DNA from: JBAXTE01 sp037130365
Lineage (GTDB): Bacteria; Bacteroidota; Bacteroidia; Bacteroidales; WCHB1-69
NCBI GenBank assembly: GCA_037130365.1
Contig: JBAXTE010000005.1
Location: forward strand, 62,001-126,000
Direction of reading: 5' to 3'
Length of the DNA: 64,000 bases
The translations under genes were made by a program, and so were the position numbers. Shown here in pieces: positions 36,933 through 45,647 of this stretch (the stretch's first letter is position 1; every line of letters begins with the position of its first letter). The notes beneath the pieces were generated by a model that was given only the letters and a program-made list of their open reading frames with translations, was not told the origin of the DNA and did not search any database.

Positions 36933-39146
36933 TTAATTTGCAATTTCGGACATAAATTTTATCTTCACCAATCGGATTTCTTCTTCTGTAAACTCATCTT
37001 CTCCGAGTTCTTTTAGGGCATCTTCTACCGAGTCAGTAGTGGCTTCGCTAAAATATTCAAATATTTCTTCAATATGATATGGATCCACACATTCATCAAT
37101 ATAATAATTTATATCAATTTTTGTCCCTGAAGAAATAATACTTTCAAGTTCCATCAATAATTCATCAAAACTTAAATTCTTAGCAACGGCAAGCTCTTCA
37201 AGTGCTATCTTTCTATCAATATTTTGAATTAAATATACTTTTAGTGCAGATTTATTTACTACTGATTTAACGATTAAATCTTGTGGGCGCTCAATTTCAT
37301 TATCAAGCACATATTTTTTAATCAATGTAATAAATGGCGTACCGTATTTTGTCGCTTTTCCTTGTCCAACACCAACAATCTGGGTAATTTCTTCCATTGT
37401 TGTAGGATACTGAATACACATATCTTCAAGCGATGTATCTTGAAAAATCACGAATGGAGGCAGTTTTTCCTTTTTAGAAAGGTCTTTACGCAAATCTTTT
37501 AATAACGAAAAGAGTGCTTTATCCACAGCGCCACCTTTTTGACCGCCACCCATCTCTTCCATTGCCATTTCGTCGTCATCCATATCTGGAGCTTGCTCCT
37601 TAGTGAGCATAACACTAAATGGTCGTTTTAAAAACCGTTCCCCTTTGGCCGTGATTTTTAATATCCCATAATTTTCAATCTCTTTAACAATAAGCTCATC
37701 AATAAGAGATTGACGAATAACTTGATTCCAGAATCGTTCATTTTGATCCATTCCTTCACCAAATTGTTTAATCTCGTGATGTTTAAATTGCTTGATTGTA
37801 GGATTTGATTTTCCTAAGATTACATTTATAATGTGTTTATCTTTATACTGTTGTTTTAATACCTTAATCGTTTCCATAGCAAGATAAACAAAATCTTTTC
37901 CATCAAATTTTTGTTTCGGATGCAGACAGTTATCGCAACTCCCACAATTATCGGCAGAATAACTTTCTCCAAAGTAATGCAAAAGCATAACTCTTCTACA
38001 AAGACTAGATTCTGCGTAAGAAACAGTTTCAGCAATCAGTTGTTTGGCAATTTCTTGCTCAGCCACAGGTTTGTTTTTATTAAACTTTTCGAGTTTAGCG
38101 AGGTCTTCTATATCGTAAAAAGCCACACATTTTCCCTCACCATCATCTCTACCCGATCGCCCAGTTTCTTGGTAATATCCTTCCAGACTTTTTGGCATAT
38201 CGTAATGAATTACAAAACGAACATCTGGTTTGTCAATTCCCATCCCAAAGGCAATAGTTGCAACAATAACATTCGATTCCTCCATTAAAAACATATCCTG
38301 ATTTTTAATACGAGTTGCAGGATCTAAGCCAGCATGGTATGGAAGGGCTTTAATATTGTTTACTAACAACGTAGAAGCAAGTTCTTCTACTGTTTTTCTG
38401 CTCATGCAGTAAATTATTCCTGATTTACCAGAATTGTTACGAATAAACCTTACAACATCTCTATCAAGAACTTCTTTAGCTTTTGGTTTAGGTCTAACTT
38501 CATAATAAAGATTTGCTCTATTAAATGATGATTTAAAGACCTCAGCATCACTCATTCCTAAATTCTTTTGGATATCGTGTTGAACTTTTGGAGTAGCCGT
38601 GGCTGTAAGTGCCATTACAGGAACTTTGTGTCCAATTTCGTCTATAATCGGACGAATTCGTCGGTATTCTGGTCTAAAATCATGGCCCCATTCCGAAATA
38701 CAATGTGCTTCGTCTATGGCATAAAATGAAATAGAAATTTCTCTAAAAAACTCAATGTTTTCTTCTTTGGTAAGGGTTTCTGGAGCAACGTATAGCAATT
38801 TTGTTTTGCCTGAAAGGAGATCTTTTTTAACTTCTTTAATTTCTGTTTTCGATAAAGAGGAATTAAGAACATGGGCAATACCATTTTCGGACCCATAGTT
38901 TCTGATGGCATCAACCTGGTTTTTCATAAGTGCAATTAATGGGGAAATAATAATTGCAGTTCCTTCAAGCAATAGTGCTGGAAGTTGGTAGCATAATGAT
39001 TTGCCACCACCTGTTGGCATGATAACAAATACATCATTATTGTCGAGCAAACTCTTTATTACCAACTCTTGGGTTCCCTTAAACTGTTCGAATCCAAAAT
39101 GGGTTTTTAGCTTCTCATGTAATTGTGCTGTATCAATTTTTGTCAT
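36933..39146 (-). CDS. recQ: ATP-dependent DNA helicase RecQ
   Basis: 737 residues from the ATG at 39146 (MTKIDTAQLHEKLKTHFGF); an in-frame alternative at 39173 adds nine residues. Helicase motifs: I TGGGKS (45-50), II DEAH (145-148), VI QETGRSGRD. The zinc-binding part follows (CRRVMLLHYFGE...CGSCDNC), then a winged-helix RQC region and an HRDC domain (ALFSLLKDLRKDLSKKEKLPP onward). An additional C-terminal helical region of about 110 residues extends beyond HRDC, as in many Bacteroidota RecQ proteins. A 3'-5' helicase in recombination and fork repair. First gene of a three-gene operon with two envelope proteins, an odd functional mix. Confidence 0.95.
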   Translation of the reverse strand: MTKIDTAQLHEKLKTHFGFEQFKGTQELVIKSLLDNNDVFVIMPTGGGKSLCYQLPALLLEGTAIIISPLIALMKNQVDAIRNYGSENGIAHVLNSSLSKTEIKEVKKDLLSGKTKLLYVAPETLTKEENIEFFREISISFYAIDEAHCISEWGHDFRPEYRRIRPIIDEIGHKVPVMALTATATPKVQHDIQKNLGMSDAEVFKSSFNRANLYYEVRPKPKAKEVLDRDVVRFIRNNSGKSGIIYCMSRKTVEELASTLLVNNIKALPYHAGLDPATRIKNQDMFLMEESNVIVATIAFGMGIDKPDVRFVIHYDMPKSLEGYYQETGRSGRDDGEGKCVAFYDIEDLAKLEKFNKNKPVAEQEIAKQLIAETVSYAESSLCRRVMLLHYFGESYSADNCGSCDNCLHPKQKFDGKDFVYLAMETIKVLKQQYKDKHIINVILGKSNPTIKQFKHHEIKQFGEGMDQNERFWNQVIRQSLIDELIVKEIENYGILKITAKGERFLKRPFSVMLTKEQAPDMDDDEMAMEEMGGGQKGGAVDKALFSLLKDLRKDLSKKEKLPPFVIFQDTSLEDMCIQYPTTMEEITQIVGVGQGKATKYGTPFITLIKKYVLDNEIERPQDLIVKSVVNKSALKVYLIQNIDRKIALEELAVAKNLSFDELLMELESIISSGTKIDINYYIDECVDPYHIEEIFEYFSEATTDSVEDALKELGEDEFTEEEIRLVKIKFMSEIAN

Positions 39147-39214
39147 TAATGTTGTTTTTGTTTTGAGTATCAAATCGTATCGTTGTGTCCAGTTTGAATT
39201 TTTAAAAAGAGATG

Positions 39215-39222
39215 CAAAAATA
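39215..39222 (-). promoter_or_regulatory. Candidate -7 box for the recQ operon
   Basis: TATTTTTG on the minus strand, 68 bp before the ATG at 39146. No -33 TTTG at the expected spacing. Confidence 0.35.
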
Positions 39223-39444
39223 GCAACATTTCGCTATAGTACTAGTTCTTTATCACTTTAATATCTTGTTAATTTACTAATTAAAGATTTCATTTTTTTA
39301 TTTTCAAATGAAAAACCCTTATATTGGCGGTCTTTGGCATTTATTATATTAAATATAAATTGGTGAAAAACTATAAATTACAATTCTTTTTATATTTTTT
39401 TAACTGATTTTCACGTATCTAAGGTCAAAAAAACGAAGTATTCT

Positions 39445-40026
39445 CTAATAATTTTCACTCATCACTTCAAAATAAGCTTGTGGATGATCACATGCTGGGC
39501 AATTTGCTAAAGCTTTTACACCTTCGTAAACGAAACCACATTTTCTACATATCCATTTTACTGAAGTTTCTTTTTTAAAGACTTTGTCGTTGGTAATATT
39601 TTCGAACAATTTGCGATATTTTTTTTCATGTTGAGCCTCTACTTGGGCAATTGCTTTAAATTTTGTAGCAATTTTTATAAAACCTTCTTCTTTAGCAATC
39701 TCAGCAAACTTTGGATAAATGGCTTCCCACTCCTCGTTTTCTCCCTCAGCGGCATCGTGTAAATTTTGAATAGTAGAGCCTATTACTCCAGCAGGGTATG
39801 TTGCTGTTATTTCAACTGCACCACCTTCTAAAAATTTAAAAAATATTTTTGCATGCTGTTCTTCTTGCAAAGCTGTTTCAGCAAAAATTGATGCGATTTG
39901 TTCATAACCTTCTTCCTTTGCTTTTTTAGCAAAATAAGTATATCTGTTTTTAGCCTGAGATTCACCGGCAAATGCTTTTAATAAGTTTTTTTCTGTTTGT
40001 GTCCCTTTAATAGTTTTTTCTTCCAT
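39445..40026 (-). CDS. rbr: Rubrerythrin
   Basis: 193 residues, the usual length. The N-terminal ferritin-like four-helix domain carries the diiron ligands (E..A..K...LLKAFAGESQAKNRY; EEGYEQIASIFAETALQEEQHA; EEGFIKIATKFKAIAQVEAQHE). A C-terminal rubredoxin-like [Fe(SCys)4] site follows (CRKCGFVYEG ... CPACDHPQAYF). It reduces hydrogen peroxide using NADH-derived electrons and is typical of anaerobes and microaerophiles. It is monocistronic. No regulator site is clear upstream. Confidence 0.95.
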   Translation of the reverse strand: MEEKTIKGTQTEKNLLKAFAGESQAKNRYTYFAKKAKEEGYEQIASIFAETALQEEQHAKIFFKFLEGGAVEITATYPAGVIGSTIQNLHDAAEGENEEWEAIYPKFAEIAKEEGFIKIATKFKAIAQVEAQHEKKYRKLFENITNDKVFKKETSVKWICRKCGFVYEGVKALANCPACDHPQAYFEVMSENY

Positions 40027-40125
40027 GAGTATTTTGTTTTGGATTGTAACTTTATTAATTCAAATTTCGTATTAATTTCGTATTATTCAATATGTTATTT
40101 GATATTTATCTAATACCTTTTTTTG

Positions 40126-41112
40126 ATGTTTTTCAAAGTTAATACATTTTTTGCCAAATTATACACTTTTTTCGCCAAAGGAAAAAATTATTTTCTCATT
40201 GCACTTTTTTATATTCCATTTTTTACTTCTGCACAGACAAATATTGAAGTGAAAAAAACAGATGTTTTTTATGGAAAAGCATCCTTTTACGATGAATATT
40301 TTAATGGAAGAAAAACTGCTAATGGGGAACTGTTTTCTCACAAATTACTTACTGCTGCTCATCCATCATGGCCATTTAACACCAAAGTAAAAGTAACAAA
40401 TATCGCAAATAGCAAATCTGTGGTTGTACGAATAAACGACCGAGGACCCTTTATTCGTGGTCGAAATATTGATGTTTCTAAACAGGCTGCTATTGAACTT
40501 GATTTTGTTAAATCTGGTGTTGTTAAAGTAAAAATGGAAATTCTTAATTGGGGCGCTAAACCAAACACTTATCACAACGAGCCAATGTTGGCTGTTGCAA
40601 AAGTTAGCACAGAGAAAAATCAAAAAAACAGTATAAAAACATCTACAATAATAAACCCAACACCATTATCAAGTGATTCAATAAAAACAATTGCACAAAA
40701 TAATCCACCAATAGTTAAGAGTAAGGTGGAATCCAAATCTTACAAACAAACAGAAAAAACCGCCATCAAAGATGCTCCTATCAAAAAGAGCAAGCCCATT
40801 TTAGCTTCAAATAAATCAACAATTTACTGTTCTCAAGCCGATAGTCTATCAGGATGGTGTGTTCAAGTTGGTTGTTATGGAAGCAGAGCCAATGCGGATA
40901 AAGCAGTAAAAGCAGTAAAAGAAATCACTCGGGAATGGACTTGTATTCAAGAAATATCTCGCAATGAAGTAGCTTATTACCGAGTTGTTTGTGGTAAAAA
41001 TATTGAAAATTCAAAAGCTGTTGAGATAAAAAAAGGTCTTGCTGAAAAATATCCCGATGCATTTATCACTAACTATGTTACCCTTTTAAACAGCTCGGCA
41101 AAAACAAAATAA
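40126..41112 (+). CDS. rlpA: RlpA-like protein with SPOR domain
   Basis: 328 residues from the ATG at 40126; a TTG directly before it (40123) is less likely. An N-terminal hydrophobic signal (ends FFTSAQ) is followed by a double-psi barrel (about 45-135) with YGKASFYDEYFNGRKTANGE, the Asp of RINDRGPFIRGRNIDVSKQAA and a Lys-rich Ser/Thr linker (140-235). A C-terminal SPOR domain (about 245-322; WCVQVGCYGSRANADKAV) binds denuded glycan strands at the septum. Family members are septal lytic transglycosylases or their relatives. It lies in the cell-envelope-rich side of the window, directly before thyA and folA but with a 107-bp gap. Confidence 0.88.
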   Translation: MFFKVNTFFAKLYTFFAKGKNYFLIALFYIPFFTSAQTNIEVKKTDVFYGKASFYDEYFNGRKTANGELFSHKLLTAAHPSWPFNTKVKVTNIANSKSVVVRINDRGPFIRGRNIDVSKQAAIELDFVKSGVVKVKMEILNWGAKPNTYHNEPMLAVAKVSTEKNQKNSIKTSTIINPTPLSSDSIKTIAQNNPPIVKSKVESKSYKQTEKTAIKDAPIKKSKPILASNKSTIYCSQADSLSGWCVQVGCYGSRANADKAVKAVKEITREWTCIQEISRNEVAYYRVVCGKNIENSKAVEIKKGLAEKYPDAFITNYVTLLNSSAKTK

Positions 41113-41219
41113 TTAGTTTTCTTGCAAGGATAAAATTAATGCAATAGAAAATTGAGATTATAAGTTTTTTGAGATTAATCGCAAAAAAAGCATTATTTTT
41201 GAACTCAAATCTCAAAATA

Positions 41220-42014
41220 ATGCAGCAATATCTCGACTTATTAAATCATGTATTAGCTCATGGCGTGGATAAAAGTGATCGCACTGGCACTGGTACTCGT
41301 AGCGTGTTTGGTTATCAAATGCGTTTTGATTTACAAAAAGGATTTCCGCTTTTAACCACAAAAAAGCTTCACATTAGATCAATTCTTCACGAACTTCTTT
41401 GGTTTTTACAAGGAAACACAAATATCCAATATTTGAAAGATAATAAAGTGTCGATATGGGATGAATGGGCTGATATAAATGGCGATTTAGGACCAGTATA
41501 TGGATATCAATGGCGCAGTTGGCCTACCTATGATGGCAAACAAATCGATCAGATTTCTAATGTGATTAATCAAATAAAGACAAATCCAGATTCACGAAGA
41601 TTATTGGTTAGTGCGTGGAATGTAGCGCAAGTTGATGAGATGAAGTTGCCTCCTTGCCATATTATATTTCAGTTTTATGTTGCTAATGGAGAACTTTCAT
41701 GTCAACTTTACCAACGAAGTGCCGATATCTTTCTAGGTGTACCTTTTAATATTGCTTCTTATGCAATGCTAACCATGATGGTAGCCCAAGTTTGTGGGTT
41801 AAAACCTAAGGAATTTATTCACACTCTTGGAGATGCACATATATATTCTAATCACTTCGAACAAGCCAAACTTCAACTATCGCGTGTGCCTCACGAACTT
41901 CCAATTCTTAAGATAAACTCTGCCGTGAATGATATTTTTGATTTTAAATTTGAAGATTTTGAAATCATTAATTATAATCCAGATTCTCATATCAAAGCAA
42001 TAGTGGCCGTTTAA
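41220..42014 (+). CDS. thyA: Thymidylate synthase
   Basis: 264 residues, identical in length to the E. coli enzyme, from the ATG at 41220 (MQQYLDLLNHVLAHG). Conserved features: DRTGTGTRSVFG near the N-terminus, the catalytic Cys146 in LPPCHIIFQFYV, and the folate/dUMP contacts QRSADIFLGVPFNIASYA and HIYSNH. It methylates dUMP to dTMP with methylene-tetrahydrofolate, giving dihydrofolate that the next gene product recycles. folA follows 47 bp downstream. Confidence 0.97.
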   Translation: MQQYLDLLNHVLAHGVDKSDRTGTGTRSVFGYQMRFDLQKGFPLLTTKKLHIRSILHELLWFLQGNTNIQYLKDNKVSIWDEWADINGDLGPVYGYQWRSWPTYDGKQIDQISNVINQIKTNPDSRRLLVSAWNVAQVDEMKLPPCHIIFQFYVANGELSCQLYQRSADIFLGVPFNIASYAMLTMMVAQVCGLKPKEFIHTLGDAHIYSNHFEQAKLQLSRVPHELPILKINSAVNDIFDFKFEDFEIINYNPDSHIKAIVAV

Positions 42015-42061
42015 TAACGGGTTAATTATGCATTTATACTTTATCAACTAAACAAACTATA

Positions 42062-42559
42062 ATGAATAACATATCAATAATTGTCGCCATTGGCAAAAAC
42101 TACGAAATTGGCAAGCAAAATCAACTGCTATGGCATCTTTCAGACGATTTAAAACATTTTAAGCAAATCACTTCAGGAAAGCCTGTAATAATGGGTCAAA
42201 ATACTTGGTTTTCTTTGCCAAGGCGTCCATTGCCACAACGCCGAAATATTGTATTGACATACGATAAAAAAGAATTTTTTGAAGGAGCAGAAGCCATGTT
42301 TTCAATTGATAAGGTAATGAATACAATATCTTTTGAGGATGAGGTTTTCGTTATTGGTGGAGCGATGGTTTATAAACAATTTATGCCATTAGCCTCTAAA
42401 CTTTATATCACCCATGTAGATAGTGCTTTTGATGCGGACACTTGGTTCCCGGTAATAAATCCAAAAGAGTGGAAATTAAGTGATAAATCAGAACAATTTA
42501 AAGATGAAGCATCTGGTTTATCATACTGCTTTGCTGAATATCAACGTGTAGGTAAATAA
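42062..42559 (+). CDS. folA: Dihydrofolate reductase
   Basis: 165 residues. Family signatures: IVAIGKNYEIGKQNQLLWHLSDDLKHFK, with the acidic active-site residue in LSDDLKHFK, GKPVIMGQNTW and the FVIGGAMVYKQ stretch with its NADPH-contact glycines. It reduces dihydrofolate to tetrahydrofolate. It is co-directional with thyA, the usual arrangement, and probably co-transcribed. I see no hairpin right after it; the first strong hairpin is at 42944. Confidence 0.95.
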   Translation: MNNISIIVAIGKNYEIGKQNQLLWHLSDDLKHFKQITSGKPVIMGQNTWFSLPRRPLPQRRNIVLTYDKKEFFEGAEAMFSIDKVMNTISFEDEVFVIGGAMVYKQFMPLASKLYITHVDSAFDADTWFPVINPKEWKLSDKSEQFKDEASGLSYCFAEYQRVGK

Positions 42560-42943
42560 AAAATATTCGACTGAATAAATATTCGTTTTATTTACTACCC
42601 GTTTTTGAAAGTTTACATACAATATTAGTATTACTAAAGCGAACTAAGAGCTTCAACTGCCAATTATTCTAATTAAATTCACTTCTAACGGCACAAGGTA
42701 CATGGCACAAGGTTTATGGTTCTCCCTCCACGCTTCGGGCATTCCTAATTCTTAATTGACTTCGTCGAACTTCGTTTCTGTATTCCATTTTTCCTTTTCA
42801 CGAACCGGAACGAAGTGGAGATCAGCGTAGCTAAAAATCTTTTCACTTTTTCAAACACTAAGGCACTAAGTTCACTAAGAAACACTGAGTCAGTTGAATT
42901 TCTCTTAACGGCGCAAGGTTCATGGTTTGCGCATTTCTGCATC
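42560..42943. other. Gene-free region with degenerate short repeats
   Basis: Contains two copies of AACGGCRCAAGGTWCATGG, at 42687-42705 and 42907-42925 (17 of 19 identical), and a third partial copy in tandem with the first (42704-42719). Between them lies a run of CACTAAG-type units (42856-42889). No coding look on either strand. This kind of low-complexity short-unit repeat occurs between genes in many environmental genomes; I recall it but cannot verify it here. Confidence 0.5.
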
Positions 42944-42981
42944 AAAAAAGGCTGACATTTGATAAATGTCAGCCTTTTTTT
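42944..42981. terminator. Rho-independent terminator of the threonine dehydrogenase gene
   Basis: A 17-bp perfect stem (42944-42960 with 42964-42980) includes A6/T6 ends and GGCTGACATTT, with the 3-nt loop GAT. It lies 14 bp after the stop of the minus-strand gene at 42995 and is symmetrical enough to stop plus-strand transcripts too. Confidence 0.9.
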
Positions 42982-42994
42982 GTGATTTTAAATA

Positions 42995-43942
42995 TTATTT
43001 CAATTTTTTTGCAATTTCGCGAAGCATCACTTCGGTCATGGTATCCAGAGTATATTCGTAGTTAAGATCCCAATCGCGTTTTGAGATGCTATCTTCGATA
43101 CTCTGTGGCCATGAATCGGCAATTGCTTGACGGAAATCTGGTTTATAAGAGATTTCAAATTCAGGAATATGTTTTTTAATTGATTTAAAAACATCATCTG
43201 GGCAGAAGCTCATTCCACCAATATTATAGCTGTCGCGGGTGGTAAGTTTACTTTCGTCAACCTGCATTAAATCGATCGTAGCTTTAATGGCATCGGGCAT
43301 AAACATCATTGGAAGATAAGTATCTTCTTTTAGAAAACACTCATATTTTTGATTTTTAATTGCTTCGTAATAAATTTCTACAGCATAATCGGTAGTACCA
43401 CCACCAGCTTCTGTTTTGTAACTGATTAAACCAGGATAACGAACACTACGTGTGTCGACGCCATAACGTTTTTGGTAATAGCTAATCCAACGTTCGCCCG
43501 CTAATTTGCTGATTCCATAAACGGTATTTGGATCCATCACACAGTTTTGAGGTGTATTTTGGCGAGGAGTTGTGGGTCCAAAAACTGCGATTGAACTAGG
43601 CCAAAAAAGGCGTTTCAATTTTTGATCGCGAGCAATTTCAAGCATATCCAACAAGCTCTTCATGTTGATATCCCACGAAGGAAGTGGATTTTTTTCAGCA
43701 TTTCCTGAAAGAATTGCAGCTAAATGATAAACTTGAGTAATTCCATGTTTGCGAATGGTATCCGCTAGTTTTTGAGCATCAAGTGCATTTAGAATTTCGA
43801 ATGGTCCATTTTCGCAAATTTCGTCGCTTGCTTGTTTGATATCGGTAGCAATTACATTATTATTGCCATACATATTGCGAAGATCAAGAGTGAGTTCTGA
43901 TCCAATTTGACCTGCACAACCAATCACTAATATTTTTTCCAT
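42995..43942 (-). CDS. tdh: L-threonine 3-dehydrogenase, short-chain (epimerase) type
   Basis: 315 residues. An extended short-chain dehydrogenase with the NAD-binding motif GCAGQIGSEL (8-17), the catalytic YxxxK pair in NTVYGISKLAGERW (near 142-146) and the family segment RYPGLISYKTEAGGGTTDYA. Proteins of this type oxidise threonine to 2-amino-3-oxobutanoate. The neighbouring divergent gene kbl encodes the next enzyme, which supports the threonine assignment over a UDP-sugar epimerase. A -7 box lies 18 bp upstream of the ATG. Confidence 0.88.
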   Translation of the reverse strand: MEKILVIGCAGQIGSELTLDLRNMYGNNNVIATDIKQASDEICENGPFEILNALDAQKLADTIRKHGITQVYHLAAILSGNAEKNPLPSWDINMKSLLDMLEIARDQKLKRLFWPSSIAVFGPTTPRQNTPQNCVMDPNTVYGISKLAGERWISYYQKRYGVDTRSVRYPGLISYKTEAGGGTTDYAVEIYYEAIKNQKYECFLKEDTYLPMMFMPDAIKATIDLMQVDESKLTTRDSYNIGGMSFCPDDVFKSIKKHIPEFEISYKPDFRQAIADSWPQSIEDSISKRDWDLNYEYTLDTMTEVMLREIAKKLK

Positions 43943-43959
43943 ATTTTGTTTTTTTTACG

Positions 43960-43967
43960 CAAAAGTA
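43960..43967 (-). promoter_or_regulatory. Candidate -7 box for tdh
   Basis: TACTTTTG on the minus strand fits TAnnTTTG, 18 bp before the ATG. No -33 TTTG at the expected distance. Confidence 0.35.
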
Positions 43968-44100
43968 TGGATATTTTTTAATTCCTAATTGATAGAATGC
44001 ATTTTTGAATAAAAAAATTATAAATTTGGATTTATTGATAGTTAGAGAGTAACATTAAATTGTATTTGCAATACTTCTTTAGCAATTAGTTTGCACTGGA

Positions 44101-44281
44101 AAAGTATAATAGGCTGACTAAATAATGACTAAAGAGCTAAGCGAAGCTTTTGCGTGAGGGATAGCAGCAAAAAGCCCACAGCGAAGCGAGGACTTGTAGC
44201 GAATAGCCCGACCGTGTTCGTTTTGTTAAGGTGTAATATTTTCTCAAAACTTTACGAACAGGGACACGCCCAAAAACTTAG
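44101..44281. other. GC-richer structured intergenic element between tdh and kbl
   Basis: This part of the 439-bp gap is clearly richer in G+C than its surroundings and has many short repeated words (GCGAAGC, ATAGC, AGCCC), for example AAGCGAAGCTT (44139-44149) and the related segments GGGATAGCAGCAAAAAGCCC and TAGCGAATAGCCCGACC. A TGTTCGT / ACGAACA stem (44215-44270) closes its 3' part. No open frame looks coding. I recall similar sequences between flavobacterial genes, unverified. Confidence 0.45.
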
Positions 44282-44318
44282 AACCAGATAAATACAGTTA
44301 AATTTGCAATAGTTGTTG

Positions 44319-44350
44319 TTTGGTAGTTCGCATAAAAAATGGTACGTTTG
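44319..44350 (+). promoter_or_regulatory. Sigma-ABfr promoter of kbl
   Basis: -33 TTTG (44319-44322), exactly 20 bp, then -7 TACGTTTG (44343-44350). The start of transcription would be about 25 bp before the ATG at 44382. This is the best plus-strand match in the window. Confidence 0.7.
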
Positions 44351-44381
44351 CATCAATAATTAAAAACAAAAAACTAAGGTC

Positions 44382-45572
44382 ATGTATTCAAAATTTCAAC
44401 AACACTTAAACACCGAATTGGAAGCCATTAAAGCTGCCGGAACGTTTAAAAATGAGCGTATTATTGTTTCGCCACAGTATTCGAAAATTGTATTGAATAA
44501 TGGAAGTGAAGTGCTTAATTTCTGTGCTAACAATTATTTAGGACTGTCGAATAATTCTGAATTAGTAGATGCATCGATTAAAACGCTCCATGAAAGAGGT
44601 TATGGAATGTCGTCGGTTCGTTTTATTTGTGGAACTACTGATTTGCATAAAGAGTTGGAGCAAAAAATTGCAGAATTTTTTGGCACTGAAGATACTATTT
44701 TATATGCTGCTTGTTTTGATGCAAACGGTGGTGTTTTTGAGCCACTTTTGGGTGAAGAAGATGCAATTATCTCCGACTCGTTAAATCACGCTTCTATTAT
44801 TGATGGAGTTCGTTTGTGCAAAGCTCAGCGTTTCCGTTATAACAACGCAGATATGGCAGATTTGGAAGTTCAACTTCAATCGGCAAGCAGCTGTCGTTTT
44901 AAATTAATTGTTACCGATGGCGTTTTTTCGATGGATGGAAACGTTGCATCTATGACTGAGATTCTTGCATTAGCAGAAAAATATGATGCAATGGTTATGA
45001 TTGACGAAAGTCATTCGGCTGGAGTAGTGGGCAAAACTGGTCGTGGAGTTACCGAATTGCATAATTGTAAAGGCAAAGCTGAAATTATTACTGGTACACT
45101 TGGAAAAGCATTTGGTGGTGCTGTAGGTGGATTTACAACAGGAAAAAAAGAAATTATTGATTTATTGCGTCAACGTTCACGTCCATATTTGTTTTCGAAC
45201 TCATTGCCACCAATGGTAGTAGCAGCAGGTATTAAGACTTTTGATTTATTAAAAGCCAGCAATGTACTTCAAGACAAATTACATTCAAATACCGAATATT
45301 TTATTGGCAAAATGAAAGCAGCTGGATTTGACATTAAGCCTACAAAATCGGCAATTTGCGCGGTAATGTTATATGATGCAAAATTGGCAGGCAATATGGC
45401 GGAAAAACTTTTAGGTGAGGGAATTTATGTCATTGGATTTAGTTTTCCAGTTGTACCTAAAGATCAAGCTCGTATTCGGGTTCAGATTTCGGCGGCACAT
45501 GAAGTTGATCAGTTAGATAAAGCGGTGAATGCTTTTGTGAAAATTGGCAAAGAGCTAGGAGTAATAAAATAA
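44382..45572 (+). CDS. kbl: 2-amino-3-ketobutyrate CoA ligase (glycine C-acetyltransferase)
   Basis: 396 residues, close to E. coli Kbl (398). A fold-type I PLP enzyme of the alpha-oxoamine synthase family: VLNFCANNYLGLSNN, FICGTTDLHKELE, the PLP contact DESHSAG and the Schiff-base lysine K242 in TGTLGKAFGGAVGG. It splits 2-amino-3-oxobutanoate with CoA into glycine and acetyl-CoA, completing threonine breakdown begun by the divergent tdh. It has its own promoter and a very strong terminator, so it is transcribed alone. Confidence 0.95.
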   Translation: MYSKFQQHLNTELEAIKAAGTFKNERIIVSPQYSKIVLNNGSEVLNFCANNYLGLSNNSELVDASIKTLHERGYGMSSVRFICGTTDLHKELEQKIAEFFGTEDTILYAACFDANGGVFEPLLGEEDAIISDSLNHASIIDGVRLCKAQRFRYNNADMADLEVQLQSASSCRFKLIVTDGVFSMDGNVASMTEILALAEKYDAMVMIDESHSAGVVGKTGRGVTELHNCKGKAEIITGTLGKAFGGAVGGFTTGKKEIIDLLRQRSRPYLFSNSLPPMVVAAGIKTFDLLKASNVLQDKLHSNTEYFIGKMKAAGFDIKPTKSAICAVMLYDAKLAGNMAEKLLGEGIYVIGFSFPVVPKDQARIRVQISAAHEVDQLDKAVNAFVKIGKELGVIK

Positions 45573-45580
45573 TCAAATTA

Positions 45581-45634
45581 ACACAAAAAGAATGGGGCAA
45601 TCGGATTTTCCGATTGCCCCATTCTTTTTGTGTT
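45581..45634. terminator. Strong bidirectional terminator between kbl and the lysine-rich gene
   Basis: A perfect 25-bp stem (45581-45605 with 45609-45633) with a 3-nt loop and A/T-rich ends. It starts 9 bp after the kbl stop and ends 15 bp from the stop of the convergent gene at 45648, so it serves both. Confidence 0.93.
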
Positions 45635-45647
45635 ATGCAGTCTCATT

